Part shown: positions 55,299 to 63,057 of the stretch, piece by piece
Numbering within the stretch: the first letter of the stretch is position 1
How the letters are laid out: each line of letters starts with the position of its first letter
DNA from: an uncultured Lachnospiraceae bacterium
GTDB taxonomy: Bacteria > Bacillota > Clostridia > Lachnospirales > Lachnospiraceae
Direction of reading: 5' to 3'
Length of the DNA stretch: 64,000 nucleotides
NCBI GenBank assembly: GCA_947625135.1
Contig: CANQNE010000004.1
Location: 24,595-88,594, forward strand
Program-made: the position numbers and the translations under genes
The notes under the pieces: generated by a model
The model's input: only the letters and a program-made list of their open reading frames with translations
Databases searched by the model: none
What the model was told of the DNA's origin: nothing

Positions 55299-55340
55299 AG
55301 CATTGAAGGAATGAGATACCCTATATAACATTGTATTTTG

Positions 55341-55380
55341 GCAGGACACTGCAGAAGGGCTTTTGAATGTGGTGTCCTGC
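55341..55380 (+). terminator. hairpin after the first LamG-dockerin gene
   Basis: GCAGGACAC (55341-55349) pairs perfectly with GTGTCCTGC (55372-55380) over a 22-base loop. No strong T-run follows (TTAAATAAT), so termination may be partial, or it may act as a processing or stability element. Confidence 0.55.
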
Positions 55381-55417
55381 TTAAATAATAAAATATTATA
55401 AAGGAGGAAGAAAAACT

Positions 55418-58408
55418 ATGAGTATTAGAAAATGGTTTGGTCGCACGGGCAAAACCGTGGCTGCGGTTGTTCTTTCCGTTGCGATGGCAGTGCCTGCGAT
55501 GCCGTATGCAGCAGCCACCGGGGCAGCGGAAGCGGCAACGATCTACTATGGCGACCTGGACCAGAACGGTGAAGTAGATGCAAACGATGCTCTGCGCATT
55601 TTGCAGCATGTGGTAAAGCTCAGCCCGATCACTGACGAAACTGTGTTGGCGCTTGCCGATGTAAACAATGACGGCAAGGTTAATGCTGACGATGCTTTGA
55701 GAGGTCTTCAGGTTGCGGTGAAGCTTGTGAAAGCTACAGAGTATACAGCGGAAACTCCTTCGGAGAATCCGACAAGTGCTCCCACGCCTTCTGCTTCCAC
55801 GGCTCCCAAGCCGACTCCCAGCCCGACTCCCAGTCCGACTCCCAAGCCTACTCTGACGCCGGTACCGCCGTTGCCTACGGTAACGCCCAATCCGGATCTG
55901 GTAGTGACCGGCGAGCCCATCGTAGTGGAGGAGCTGAACGGCGCCGCTTATGATGAGGAATCAGGCATATACACATTCCTTGACGGAGAGAACGGTATGT
56001 ATGCCGCTTATCCTTTCGCAGGCGCTTCCGAGCTGCGTGAGGTCGCATCGGAATGTCTGACTGCAACTGCAGAGCCGGGCTATGATCTGGTATGGGATCT
56101 GCCGGGCGCAAGCAAGACCGCGGTAGGAAGCGGCGACATCCAGTGGGATGTTATAGACAGGCGTGTCGCGTTCTTCCCAGTACCCAGACCTGGTATGCAG
56201 GATCCTGAGACCGGCCTGGTATACGAAAAAGGCGTTACATATCCAAGACCCGAATATACCAAGGGCATGAGTTTCAGCTTCTGGGCAAAATCCGCTGATC
56301 CCGACGGCAATGACGTGGCGCCTGTGCTGACCATTATCGGCAGCGGTTTCTACGCCACCGTGAAGCTGAATGGTACTGTTCAGTTTGCGGATACAAGCGA
56401 TATCTACAACCATCTGGACAATGGCAGCCGTATCAACCTGCCCAACCAGTGGGTTTACTACACCGTGACTATCGCAAACGACTGGATCACCGTTTATGTA
56501 AACGGTCAGGAGAATCTGTTCACCCGTCTTGATATTACCCGCGACAATATCTCTCATTTCAACGACGGATTCCTGACAAGGTATAATTCCGCAGCAGGTA
56601 TGACGGAAGAAGATCACGCCGCAGATATCCGCGGTTATCATACGCTGTCTACAGAGTGGTACTATAACACTCAGTATGATCAGTGGATGAGCCATGACCG
56701 GTGCAGCATCTTCGGCAATGCCCGCTACCGCGGCTCGAACGCCGGACGTACGCTGTTGATGGATTTCCTGACCCGGTCAAGCGCCGAGCTTTATATCGGC
56801 GGCGTTGACGAGTCCTGGTCTGTGAGCAATGCGACCCACAGGATGACTTACGGTACGCAGGTGGCACAGATCACTGCTTATGCGAAAGAACTGACTGCGG
56901 CAGAGGTGGCTTCCAACTATGATGCAGCAAAGGCAAATGTGCCTGCGGACATCCCTGTTCCCACCGCTACGCCGGAGCCGACTCCTACGCCGACTCCTAC
57001 TGTAGATCCCAGCGCAACGCCGACTCCTACGCCGGAGCCGACTCCTACGCCGGATCTTACCAAGCCGGTTGAGGGTACCAAGTTAAATCTTTCTTCTACA
57101 AGCAGAGATAAGAAGTACAATGCCACAGGTACCTTTACCATGGACGAGACAAGCGGCATCATTACCTTTAATCAACCGGTATCGGTGGATACGGACGGCG
57201 CCAATTACGTAGGTCCGATTTTCGAAGATCTGATGAAGAACAACACCAAGATCACCCAGAGCTTTGCCTCCGCCTTTGAGGGACAGGAGATGCTGCCGGA
57301 GACCACAAAGGATGAAAACGGTGTGGACCGCCAGACAGTGGCAAACAACCGTTATGCTGTGCAGTCTCCCCGAAACAACTGGGATGACGTATACTATGGC
57401 CCTCTGTACAACTGGGGCGTGACGCTGGATGCAAGCAATATTCTGGGCTATAAGGATCCCATTGACTGGAAAGCGCCCGGTATGCAGATCACCAAATTCC
57501 CCAGACCCAAGTGGACCACAGGCGCAAGCTACAGCTTCTGGTATAAGCCTACGGCGGATGAGAGTACGGAGGACGCAATCCTGACGCTGTACGCAACGAA
57601 CAACTACCTCTTCTATATGAACGTGGAGGGCGGTGTGTTCTTTACTTCGCTGCAGGGCGGCAGCGGTAAGGATTGGCAGAATAATAAGGAGCCCTTCTCC
57701 GATACTTCTGTACAGCCTTACAATGCTTTTGTAGCGCTGGGCGATCCCAATGCTGTGAAGCTGGGCGAGTGGAATTACTACACCGTTACTTTTGCCAACG
57801 ATATGATCACCACCTATATCAACGGCAAGGAAGTAGAGTATTCCAGACTGAACATGAACAGAGGTTATCTGAAGAACTTCAACGGCGGTTTCCTGACCCG
57901 GTATAATCCTATCGGCCTGCGTTTTGAGTCCATCCCCTATGATGATCCTCATGGATATATCAAGAAGAGCGGACATCTGCAGGATGCGCCGGAGACGAAT
58001 CTCTCTACCTTCCATAATGAAGCAGCTGATGTGATTTCTATCCGTGCAAACGCCGCCTATGAAGGTGAATTTTCGGATGGCATCTATCACGTGCTTGATC
58101 CTGCGAAGAAGAAGATCGGTACGCTTTTGACAGACTTCCTGTCCAACAGCAGCACCAGCAAGGTTGTGCTGGGCGGTTATTTTGAGGCGCCTCTGACGGA
58201 TGAATTTACCGCGGATATGGATGCAGACGGCAACTTTATCGAAGGCAGCGGCTGGAAGTTTGAGGAGTTCAAGAACGTGAAGTTCTCTACCACTCATAAG
58301 ATCCCCGCAGGCGCACAGGCTTACGACCTTGAGTTCTATGAGTGCGAGCTGGCGGCGACACAGGTAGCTGCGAACTATGAGGCTGCACAGGCAAATGCGC
58401 CGCAATAA
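55418..58408 (+). CDS. secreted protein with N-terminal dockerin and two LamG-like domains
   Basis: The 996-residue protein has a signal peptide (about 1-40) followed at once by a dockerin-type module (about 44-107) with loops D-L-D-Q-N-G-E-V-D-A-N-D and D-V-N-N-D-G-K-V-N-A-D-D. A Pro/Thr/Ser linker leads to a LamG-like domain (about 165-500), a second Pro/Thr linker and a second LamG-like domain (about 545-990). Both contain N-D-[WM]-I-T-[VT]-Y-[VI]-N-G and a D-F-L-[TS] then G-G motif shared with the neighbours. No catalytic module is seen. AAGGAGGAAG precedes the ATG. Confidence 0.85.
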   Translation: MSIRKWFGRTGKTVAAVVLSVAMAVPAMPYAAATGAAEAATIYYGDLDQNGEVDANDALRILQHVVKLSPITDETVLALADVNNDGKVNADDALRGLQVAVKLVKATEYTAETPSENPTSAPTPSASTAPKPTPSPTPSPTPKPTLTPVPPLPTVTPNPDLVVTGEPIVVEELNGAAYDEESGIYTFLDGENGMYAAYPFAGASELREVASECLTATAEPGYDLVWDLPGASKTAVGSGDIQWDVIDRRVAFFPVPRPGMQDPETGLVYEKGVTYPRPEYTKGMSFSFWAKSADPDGNDVAPVLTIIGSGFYATVKLNGTVQFADTSDIYNHLDNGSRINLPNQWVYYTVTIANDWITVYVNGQENLFTRLDITRDNISHFNDGFLTRYNSAAGMTEEDHAADIRGYHTLSTEWYYNTQYDQWMSHDRCSIFGNARYRGSNAGRTLLMDFLTRSSAELYIGGVDESWSVSNATHRMTYGTQVAQITAYAKELTAAEVASNYDAAKANVPADIPVPTATPEPTPTPTPTVDPSATPTPTPEPTPTPDLTKPVEGTKLNLSSTSRDKKYNATGTFTMDETSGIITFNQPVSVDTDGANYVGPIFEDLMKNNTKITQSFASAFEGQEMLPETTKDENGVDRQTVANNRYAVQSPRNNWDDVYYGPLYNWGVTLDASNILGYKDPIDWKAPGMQITKFPRPKWTTGASYSFWYKPTADESTEDAILTLYATNNYLFYMNVEGGVFFTSLQGGSGKDWQNNKEPFSDTSVQPYNAFVALGDPNAVKLGEWNYYTVTFANDMITTYINGKEVEYSRLNMNRGYLKNFNGGFLTRYNPIGLRFESIPYDDPHGYIKKSGHLQDAPETNLSTFHNEAADVISIRANAAYEGEFSDGIYHVLDPAKKKIGTLLTDFLSNSSTSKVVLGGYFEAPLTDEFTADMDADGNFIEGSGWKFEEFKNVKFSTTHKIPAGAQAYDLEFYECELAATQVAANYEAAQANAPQ

Positions 58409-58421
58409 GTTCATAGGGATT

Positions 58422-58472
58422 TGCTGTTTCCCTGGCGGAGCCGTATAGGCTCCGCCGGGACAGCAGTCTTTT
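58422..58472 (+). terminator. strong hairpin between LamG-dockerin genes 2 and 3
   Basis: GGCGGAGCC and GGCTCCGCC form a perfect inner stem around GTATA, extended by GCTGT and ACAGC arms to about 58423-58465, followed by a short T-run (58467-58472). It ends gene 2 or limits read-through into gene 3. Confidence 0.75.
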
Positions 58473-58506
58473 ATGATAAAAAATTATAAAGGAGAGATAA
58501 GACAAA

Positions 58507-60417
58507 ATGCGAAACATGAAATTTTTCAAGTCATCATTGGCAGCGACGCTTTCTCTGGCAATGACGCTCACAAGTTTTGCAGGGGCAGCGCCCGTTGCGC
58601 TGGCGGCGGAAGATGACGCCGCGGCAGCACCCAAGGCTTTTCTGACCTTGGATTTTAACAATGGGTATGACGACATTGCTGCTTTTGACGCAGATTACGA
58701 GGTTGTGAAGAACGGCGCCGAGCCTAAGCTTGTGAAGGAAAATTATGACGGCGAAGACATTCAGGTGCTGGAGCTGCAGCCGTCTACCGGCGAAGATGTG
58801 TACACAATGGACTACTACAACCGTGATCAGGTTTATGCAGGCAAGACCGAGAACTCTACGATCAAGATGAAAAACCCCTTTGCAACCCTGGGCGCTGATT
58901 ATTACAAAGAGTACGAAGAGACAGATATCCCCGGCGACGGCAGTCTGAAGCAGGAGGTTTATGATACCAGATATCAGCCTGTATGGACAAAGGGCGCTGT
59001 TATGAATTACTGGATCAAGGTTCCCACAGCAGAAGCACAGGATGCAAAGGGACGTACCGTTGGTATCAATTCCAGTATCTTCACATGGGATCTGGTTGAC
59101 TATCAGTTCCAGGCGGACGATTATGCAAAATATCTGGTAAGGCATAAATTTGATGTGGATGTTGCCAAGCAGGATCCCAGCATTGAAGTCAATGAGTCCG
59201 GCGTTCCCGAGGACAGCGATTTCTGGTTTGCCTATGCAAAGGATGAGGACGGACAGGTGAAGATGTTTGAGGGCGACGACGGTACAGTAGCGCCTGTTCT
59301 GGATGCGAAGTCCAGCGACGAAGCGAAAAACAAGTTCGGTCGTTATTTCGCTGCAAATCCTAACTATGTACAGGGTTATATTGGAAACGACGAGTCCGAC
59401 TATACATTGATCTTCAATGAGTCCATCGCGTCTTATAACACCCTTCCGGAAATTACGGATCAGGTAGATGCAGCCGGCGAGACGGTAATTAACTTTGGTA
59501 CTTCTAAGGTTCGTGTTGCAAAGACCCACGGCGCAATGCAGATCGACTCCGACAGTTCTTTCCTGTGGAACAACGACAGTGAGTTCGGCGTGAACCTGAA
59601 CCCCAACCTGATAGCTTCTCATGGAACGAGAGGCGATGTTCAGAACGGCGACCGTATGTTCATGAATTCATGGAAGGGCAACACCGGCGATGATGAGGCT
59701 CCGGACAATGCGCCTAAGCTGGCGGATTCTCCTTATTCACTGCCCGGCGAATGGCACATGGTTACTGTAACGCTGCAGAATGACTGGGTAGAGTTCTATC
59801 TGGACGGCGAAACAGTAGACGTGAGATCAAATTATGCAACCCGCGGCGGCACAGGCCTTGGCGGCGGCAGAACCTTTAAGCGTCTCAACAAAGGTACTGG
59901 TATGAGATATGGTTACGGTAGTGAGAAAGGCATGATCGATGCTTCTTATGGTAACTATGTATGCCGTCTGATGCTTGACTGGCTGACCAATCCGGAGACC
60001 ACCTTTGCAATCGGCGGCGTAACCGGTATTGAAGGCGGCGTAAACCGCAACAGCGTGACCCATCCGGCACTGCAGTCTGATGCGGACGCTGCGCTGTTCA
60101 ATATGAGCACAAAGACTGACACAGTTAAGATCGCGAAGGTTGAGTTCTTTGCCGATATGATGACAGAAGATCAGATCGCTGATCTCTATGCGGCAGGCAT
60201 GCATCCTACGGCAGCTGAGAAGGGTGATGTAAACGGCAAGAACGGTATCACCGCTGATGATGCACTGGCAACGCTGCAGATCGTTGTAAAGCTGATCACA
60301 CCTACTGATGAGCAGACTGCGGCAGCTGACGTAGACGGCAAGAACGGCGTTACTGCTGACGATGCACTGATGATCCTGCAGAAGGTTGTAAAGCTGATCA
60401 AGGAATTTCCCGCATAA
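58507..60417 (+). CDS. secreted protein with LamG-like region and C-terminal dockerin
   Basis: The 636-residue protein has a signal peptide (about 1-34) and a long LamG-like region (about 40-570) with V-M-N-Y-W-I-K-V, E-W-H-M-V-T-V-T-L-Q-N-D-W-V-E-F-Y-L-D-G, then L-M-L-D-W-L-T and F-A-I-G-G, and K-V-E-F-F-A-D-M-M-T-E-D-Q-I-A. The dockerin (about 572-636) has loops D-V-N-G-K-N-G-I-T-A-D-D and D-V-D-G-K-N-G-V-T-A-D-D. It is homologous to the two genes before it, so the cluster arose by tandem duplication. No catalytic residues were recognised. AAAGGAGAG precedes the ATG. Confidence 0.85.
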   Translation: MRNMKFFKSSLAATLSLAMTLTSFAGAAPVALAAEDDAAAAPKAFLTLDFNNGYDDIAAFDADYEVVKNGAEPKLVKENYDGEDIQVLELQPSTGEDVYTMDYYNRDQVYAGKTENSTIKMKNPFATLGADYYKEYEETDIPGDGSLKQEVYDTRYQPVWTKGAVMNYWIKVPTAEAQDAKGRTVGINSSIFTWDLVDYQFQADDYAKYLVRHKFDVDVAKQDPSIEVNESGVPEDSDFWFAYAKDEDGQVKMFEGDDGTVAPVLDAKSSDEAKNKFGRYFAANPNYVQGYIGNDESDYTLIFNESIASYNTLPEITDQVDAAGETVINFGTSKVRVAKTHGAMQIDSDSSFLWNNDSEFGVNLNPNLIASHGTRGDVQNGDRMFMNSWKGNTGDDEAPDNAPKLADSPYSLPGEWHMVTVTLQNDWVEFYLDGETVDVRSNYATRGGTGLGGGRTFKRLNKGTGMRYGYGSEKGMIDASYGNYVCRLMLDWLTNPETTFAIGGVTGIEGGVNRNSVTHPALQSDADAALFNMSTKTDTVKIAKVEFFADMMTEDQIADLYAAGMHPTAAEKGDVNGKNGITADDALATLQIVVKLITPTDEQTAAADVDGKNGVTADDALMILQKVVKLIKEFPA

Positions 60418-60466
60418 TCAACAAAGGGTATTTTCAGAAAAGTCAGTTTTGATGTAATGTATCATG

Positions 60467-60512
60467 AGGGCGTTCCAAAGGTCAATGAGATTGACCGGAG
60501 GGGCGCCCTTTA
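60467..60512 (+). terminator. terminator after the LamG-dockerin cluster
   Basis: AGGGCG (60467-60472) pairs with CGCCCT (60504-60509), and an inner stem GGTCAAT/ATTGACC (60480-60486, 60490-60496) closes a GAG loop. T residues follow. Confidence 0.75.
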
Positions 60513-60553
60513 AAATTTACAATGAGAAAAGCCGGAAAAAAATAAAAAAAAGC

Positions 60554-60582
60554 TTGCATTTTGCATGACTTTGTTATATGAT
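60554..60582 (+). promoter_or_regulatory. tRNA-Glu promoter
   Basis: TTGCAT (60554-60559) and TATGAT (60577-60582) have a 17-base spacer; the start would be near 60589, about 25 bases before the mature tRNA. Confidence 0.7.
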
Positions 60583-60613
60583 ATCTAAGCAGTCAGGCAA
60601 GACTGCCGGGTAT

Positions 60614-60685
60614 GGCTCGTTGGTCAAGGGGTTAAGACGTCGCCCTCTCACGGCGAAAACAGGGGTTCGATTCCCCTACGAGCTG
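60614..60685 (+). tRNA. tRNA-Glu (anticodon CUC)
   Basis: The 72-base sequence folds as a cloverleaf. Acceptor arms are GGCTCGT and ACGAGCT (with a terminal G-U pair), discriminator G. The anticodon loop reads CCTCTCA with anticodon CTC, and the T arm is AGGGG-TTCGATT-CCCCT. CCA is not encoded. CUC is the rarer glutamate isoacceptor next to UUC. A poly-T run follows immediately. Confidence 0.95.
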
Positions 60686-60720
60686 TTTTTTTAAGAGAAT
60701 ATCATAAAATCCTTGAAAGT

Positions 60721-60759
60721 GCTGAAAACGTTGTATTTTAGGCGTTTCCGGCATTTTTT
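60721..60759 (+). terminator. second terminator downstream of the tRNA
   Basis: GCTG-A-AAACG (60721-60730) pairs with CGTTT-C-CGGC (60743-60752), followed by six T residues. It lies about 35 bases after the tRNA end. Confidence 0.65.
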
Positions 60760-60884
60760 AGTTCGCTGAAGTGAATTCAAAATCGATGAAATAGCTATTG
60801 CTCTTTTTCATCCGGCTGATTCAAAGGGATAATCATTTATGGATTAAATGGGAATGGATGTCCAAAATTCGGAGGTTTACCACT

Positions 60885-61298
60885 ATGATCATACTTATAA
60901 TTGACGCGCAGGGCGGCGGAATCGGTCGTCAGCTTGTTTCTTCCATCAAACAGGAACTGCCCGATGTGGAGCTGCTGGCTGTCGGAACCAATGCGGCGGC
61001 GACTGCCGCAATGTTAAAGGCCGGTGCTTCTTCTGCCGCAACCGGCGAGAACGCAGTCATTGTCTGCTCAGGAAAAGCGGATATTATCGTCGGTCCTATT
61101 GGGATTGTCATAGCAGATTCCATGCTTGGAGAGATCACTCCCAAAATGGCTCTCGCCGTGGCGCAGAGCAGAGCAAAGCGCATACTTATCCCGTTCTGCT
61201 ATTGTGACAATATCATCGTGGGAGCAGAAACGGCAAGCACGACGGAACTGATCCAAAAAGCTGTTGCAAAAGTACAAGAGCTATGCGGGGCATCTTGA
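60885..61298 (+). CDS. DUF3842 family protein
   Basis: The 137-residue soluble protein begins M-I-I-L-I-I-D-A-Q-G-G-G-I-G-R-Q-L, a Rossmann-like glycine loop, and continues with G-T-N-A-A-A-T-A-A-M-L-K-A-G-A and V-G-P-I-G-I-V-I-A-D-S-M-L-G-E. This matches the uncharacterised DUF3842 family. ATG 60885 lies nine bases after GGAGG; upstream in-frame codons are not supported. Its position ahead of larB and larC suggests a link to nickel-pincer cofactor or lactate-racemase biology, which is inference from neighbourhood only. Confidence 0.8.
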   Translation: MIILIIDAQGGGIGRQLVSSIKQELPDVELLAVGTNAAATAAMLKAGASSAATGENAVIVCSGKADIIVGPIGIVIADSMLGEITPKMALAVAQSRAKRILIPFCYCDNIIVGAETASTTELIQKAVAKVQELCGAS

Positions 61299-61323
61299 CA
61301 AATCCGCACAAGTGTGTTATCTT
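61295..61323 (+). promoter_or_regulatory. promoter overlapping the DUF3842 stop codon
   Basis: TTGACA (61295-61300) and TATCTT (61318-61323) have a 17-base spacer. The -35 is perfect and the -10 is weak. The transcript would start near 61330 with a leader of about 160 bases before the next gene. Confidence 0.55.
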
Positions 61324-61329
61324 GTAAAA

Positions 61330-61452
61330 GGTTCAGCAGAAGCTGACCATCGGCACAGAAGTGCTTTGAAGATTTTCTTTTTGAATGGCGTACTCTGAAG
61401 GTATGCGTTTTCTCTGAAGAGAGACAACGTATGCCTTTTTTGTTTGGCATAC
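61330..61452 (+). promoter_or_regulatory. structured leader with mutually exclusive terminator and antiterminator
   Basis: Two small hairpins with identical AGAA loops come first: GGTTCAGC/GCTGACC (61330-61348) and GCAC/GTGC (61353-61364). Four related segments follow: S1 GCGTAC (61388-61393), S2 GGTATGCGTT (61400-61409), S3 AACGTATGCC (61426-61435) and S4 GGCATAC (61446-61452). S2 pairs with S3 to give a terminator with six T residues (61436-61441). Alternatively S1 pairs with S2 and S3 with S4, which removes the terminator. This is the logic of an attenuator or riboswitch. It may instead be an ordinary terminator of the DUF3842 gene. Confidence 0.55.
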
Positions 61453-61488
61453 AAAGCAATAAAATTTATCGTTGAGGAGGATAAAACA

Positions 61489-61899
61489 ATGGCATGTTTT
61501 CTTGTTCCGGCAGCGGAAGCTGTCGTTACCACGATCGCTGCAAAAGCGATGAAATCCAAAGAGGCGAATCCCGAAACCGTAAAAATACAGCTTGATGGAG
61601 CGGAGCTTGTCGAAGCGGAGAAGATCCCCTTTTCCAGGAAGCTCAGTTGGCTCAACAAGCTGCTTTGGGGCGGTTCTGTTCTTCTGGCTTTTGAGCATGT
61701 CTGGCATGGGGAGGTCGCGCCCTGGTTCCCGTTCCTTACAGCAGCGTCCAATTCCGCCGATGTGGCAGAGATGCTGCATGAAATGTCAACTGTAGGCATT
61801 ACCATGGCAGTTTTGGTAACTGCTGTTTGGGCAGGGATGCTGGCAGTAAGCTCGATGATTGAAAAAAGAGCAAAAAAGGCACTGCCTGATGAAAGTTAA
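61489..61899 (+). CDS. small membrane protein of the lar locus, unknown function
   Basis: The 136-residue protein begins M-A-C-F-L-V-P-A-A-E-A-V-V and has two or three hydrophobic segments (about 55-72 and 100-122). The charged, aromatic stretch F-E-H-V-W-H-G-E-V-A-P-W lies between them, and its paired histidines and glutamates could bind a metal. ATG 61489 is eight bases after GAGGAGG. It is followed after 18 bases by a second small membrane protein. No family recognised. The context of larB and larC suggests a cofactor or nickel role, unproven. Confidence 0.75.
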   Translation: MACFLVPAAEAVVTTIAAKAMKSKEANPETVKIQLDGAELVEAEKIPFSRKLSWLNKLLWGGSVLLAFEHVWHGEVAPWFPFLTAASNSADVAEMLHEMSTVGITMAVLVTAVWAGMLAVSSMIEKRAKKALPDES

Positions 61900-61917
61900 G
61901 GGCAGGAGGATCATAGG

Positions 61918-62235
61918 ATGACATTACTTACTACCGTTTTTGCTGCCGTTATCTGCACCGTTATCTGGTACAGGGGCGCACCGAAAAGCGAGATGAAGGT
62001 CGGTGTGCTCTGTTGGATGTATTGGGGCGCTTCTCTGATGTGGCTGGCCGATGCAATCTTCGAGTATGCAAAGCTTCACGCAGAATACTTTACCCCGGCT
62101 CCGGCGGATATGCTCAATGATTTCTATCTTGGACTTTCCGTGGTTGCCCTCGGCCTCGTTATCTGGCTGATTATTCTTTTGGTGAAGGACCCGAAGGGCG
62201 TTGTAAAGGCGGCGCTTTTCCGCAGGAAAAATTGA
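61918..62235 (+). CDS. small three-helix membrane protein of the lar locus, unknown function
   Basis: The 105-residue protein has three predicted membrane helices (about 2-18, 27-47 and 70-90). The loop between helices 2 and 3 contains D-A-I-F-E-Y-A-K-L-H-A-E-Y-F, and the tail is basic. AGGAGG lies eight bases before the ATG. With the preceding protein it may form a small membrane complex. It does not resemble known nickel permeases or ECF components. A perfect 15-bp hairpin follows before larB. Confidence 0.72.
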   Translation: MTLLTTVFAAVICTVIWYRGAPKSEMKVGVLCWMYWGASLMWLADAIFEYAKLHAEYFTPAPADMLNDFYLGLSVVALGLVIWLIILLVKDPKGVVKAALFRRKN

Positions 62236-62241
62236 CAGAGA

Positions 62242-62283
62242 GCAGAAAGCGGTTCTGCCGGATTTGGTAGAACCGCTTTCTGC
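62242..62283 (+). promoter_or_regulatory. perfect 15-bp hairpin just upstream of the larB ribosome binding site
   Basis: GCAGAAAGCGGTTCT (62242-62256) is perfectly complementary to AGAACCGCTTTCTGC (62269-62283), with a 12-base loop. There is no T-run, and GGAGAG of larB starts five bases later. It may be an mRNA stability or processing element, or a weak terminator. Confidence 0.65.
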
Positions 62284-62301
62284 CGTTTGGAGAGAATTGA
62301 A

Positions 62302-63057
62302 ATGCAGAATGAAACAAAGAAACTTTTAGAGTCCGTTCAAAATGGCTCTATTTCGGTGGACGAGGCGCTCGTCCGCTTAAAAGCACAGCCGTTTGACGAT
62401 CTTGGTTATGCAAAGGTTGATCTCCACCGTGAAGTCAGGCAAGGCGTTCCCGAGGTCATTTACGGCGCAGGTAAAACGCCGGAGCAGATCGTTGGAATTA
62501 TGGACGCCATGCTGCAAAACGGGCAAAAACAGATTCTGATCACACGGCTTACGAAGGAATCTGCCAATATCATTTCAAAATTCCGCCCTCTTACCTACCG
62601 GGAAAACGCGCGGATCGGATATTATGGCTCCATCCCGGATCCTGACGGGATTGGAACGGTGGTCGTCGCCACAGGAGGCACAAGCGATATTCCTGTTGCG
62701 GAAGAGGCCGCACTCACGGCGGAATTTTTCGGGAACAGGGTGGTCCGTCTTTTTGATGTTGGCGTGGCGGGACTTCACAGGCTGCTCGCACATAAAGATG
62801 AAATCATGAGCGCCAGCGTGATCATCGCCATCGCCGGAATGGAGGGCGCGCTTGCCAGCGTGATCGGCGGTCTTGCCGACTGTCCTGTGATCGCTGTTCC
62901 CACCAGCGTGGGATATGGAGCGGCCTTTGGCGGATTATCCGCCCTGCTGTCAATGCTCAATTCCTGTGCCAGCGGCGTATCCGTCGTCAATATCGACAAC
63001 GGCTTTGGCGCAGGGTATTTTGCAAACATGATCAATCACATGGAGGCGAAAAAATGA
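62302..63057 (+). CDS. larB: nickel pincer cofactor biosynthesis protein LarB
   Basis: LarB carboxylates and hydrolyses nicotinic acid adenine dinucleotide to begin the nickel-pincer nucleotide used by lactate racemase (LarA). The 251-residue protein has an N-terminal helical part and a C-terminal PurE-like domain with V-V-V-A-T-G-G-T-S-D-I-P-V-A-E-E-A, I-A-I-A-G-M-E-G-A-L-A-S-V-I-G-G and V-P-T-S-V-G-Y-G. ATG 62302 is seven bases after GGAGAG and is preferred over TTG 62287. Its stop overlaps larC (ATGA). larA and larE are not in the window. Confidence 0.94.
   Translation: MQNETKKLLESVQNGSISVDEALVRLKAQPFDDLGYAKVDLHREVRQGVPEVIYGAGKTPEQIVGIMDAMLQNGQKQILITRLTKESANIISKFRPLTYRENARIGYYGSIPDPDGIGTVVVATGGTSDIPVAEEAALTAEFFGNRVVRLFDVGVAGLHRLLAHKDEIMSASVIIAIAGMEGALASVIGGLADCPVIAVPTSVGYGAAFGGLSALLSMLNSCASGVSVVNIDNGFGAGYFANMINHMEAKK

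Noticed and set aside
39708..60417. Calling this a complete cellulosome locus
   Set aside because: Dockerins are present but no cohesin or scaffoldin gene is in the window, so only dockerin-bearing components can be claimed.
60614..60900. tRNA-Glu as an integration site for a mobile island carrying the lar genes
   Set aside because: No integrase, no direct repeat of the tRNA 3' end and no mobile genes are visible up to the window edge.
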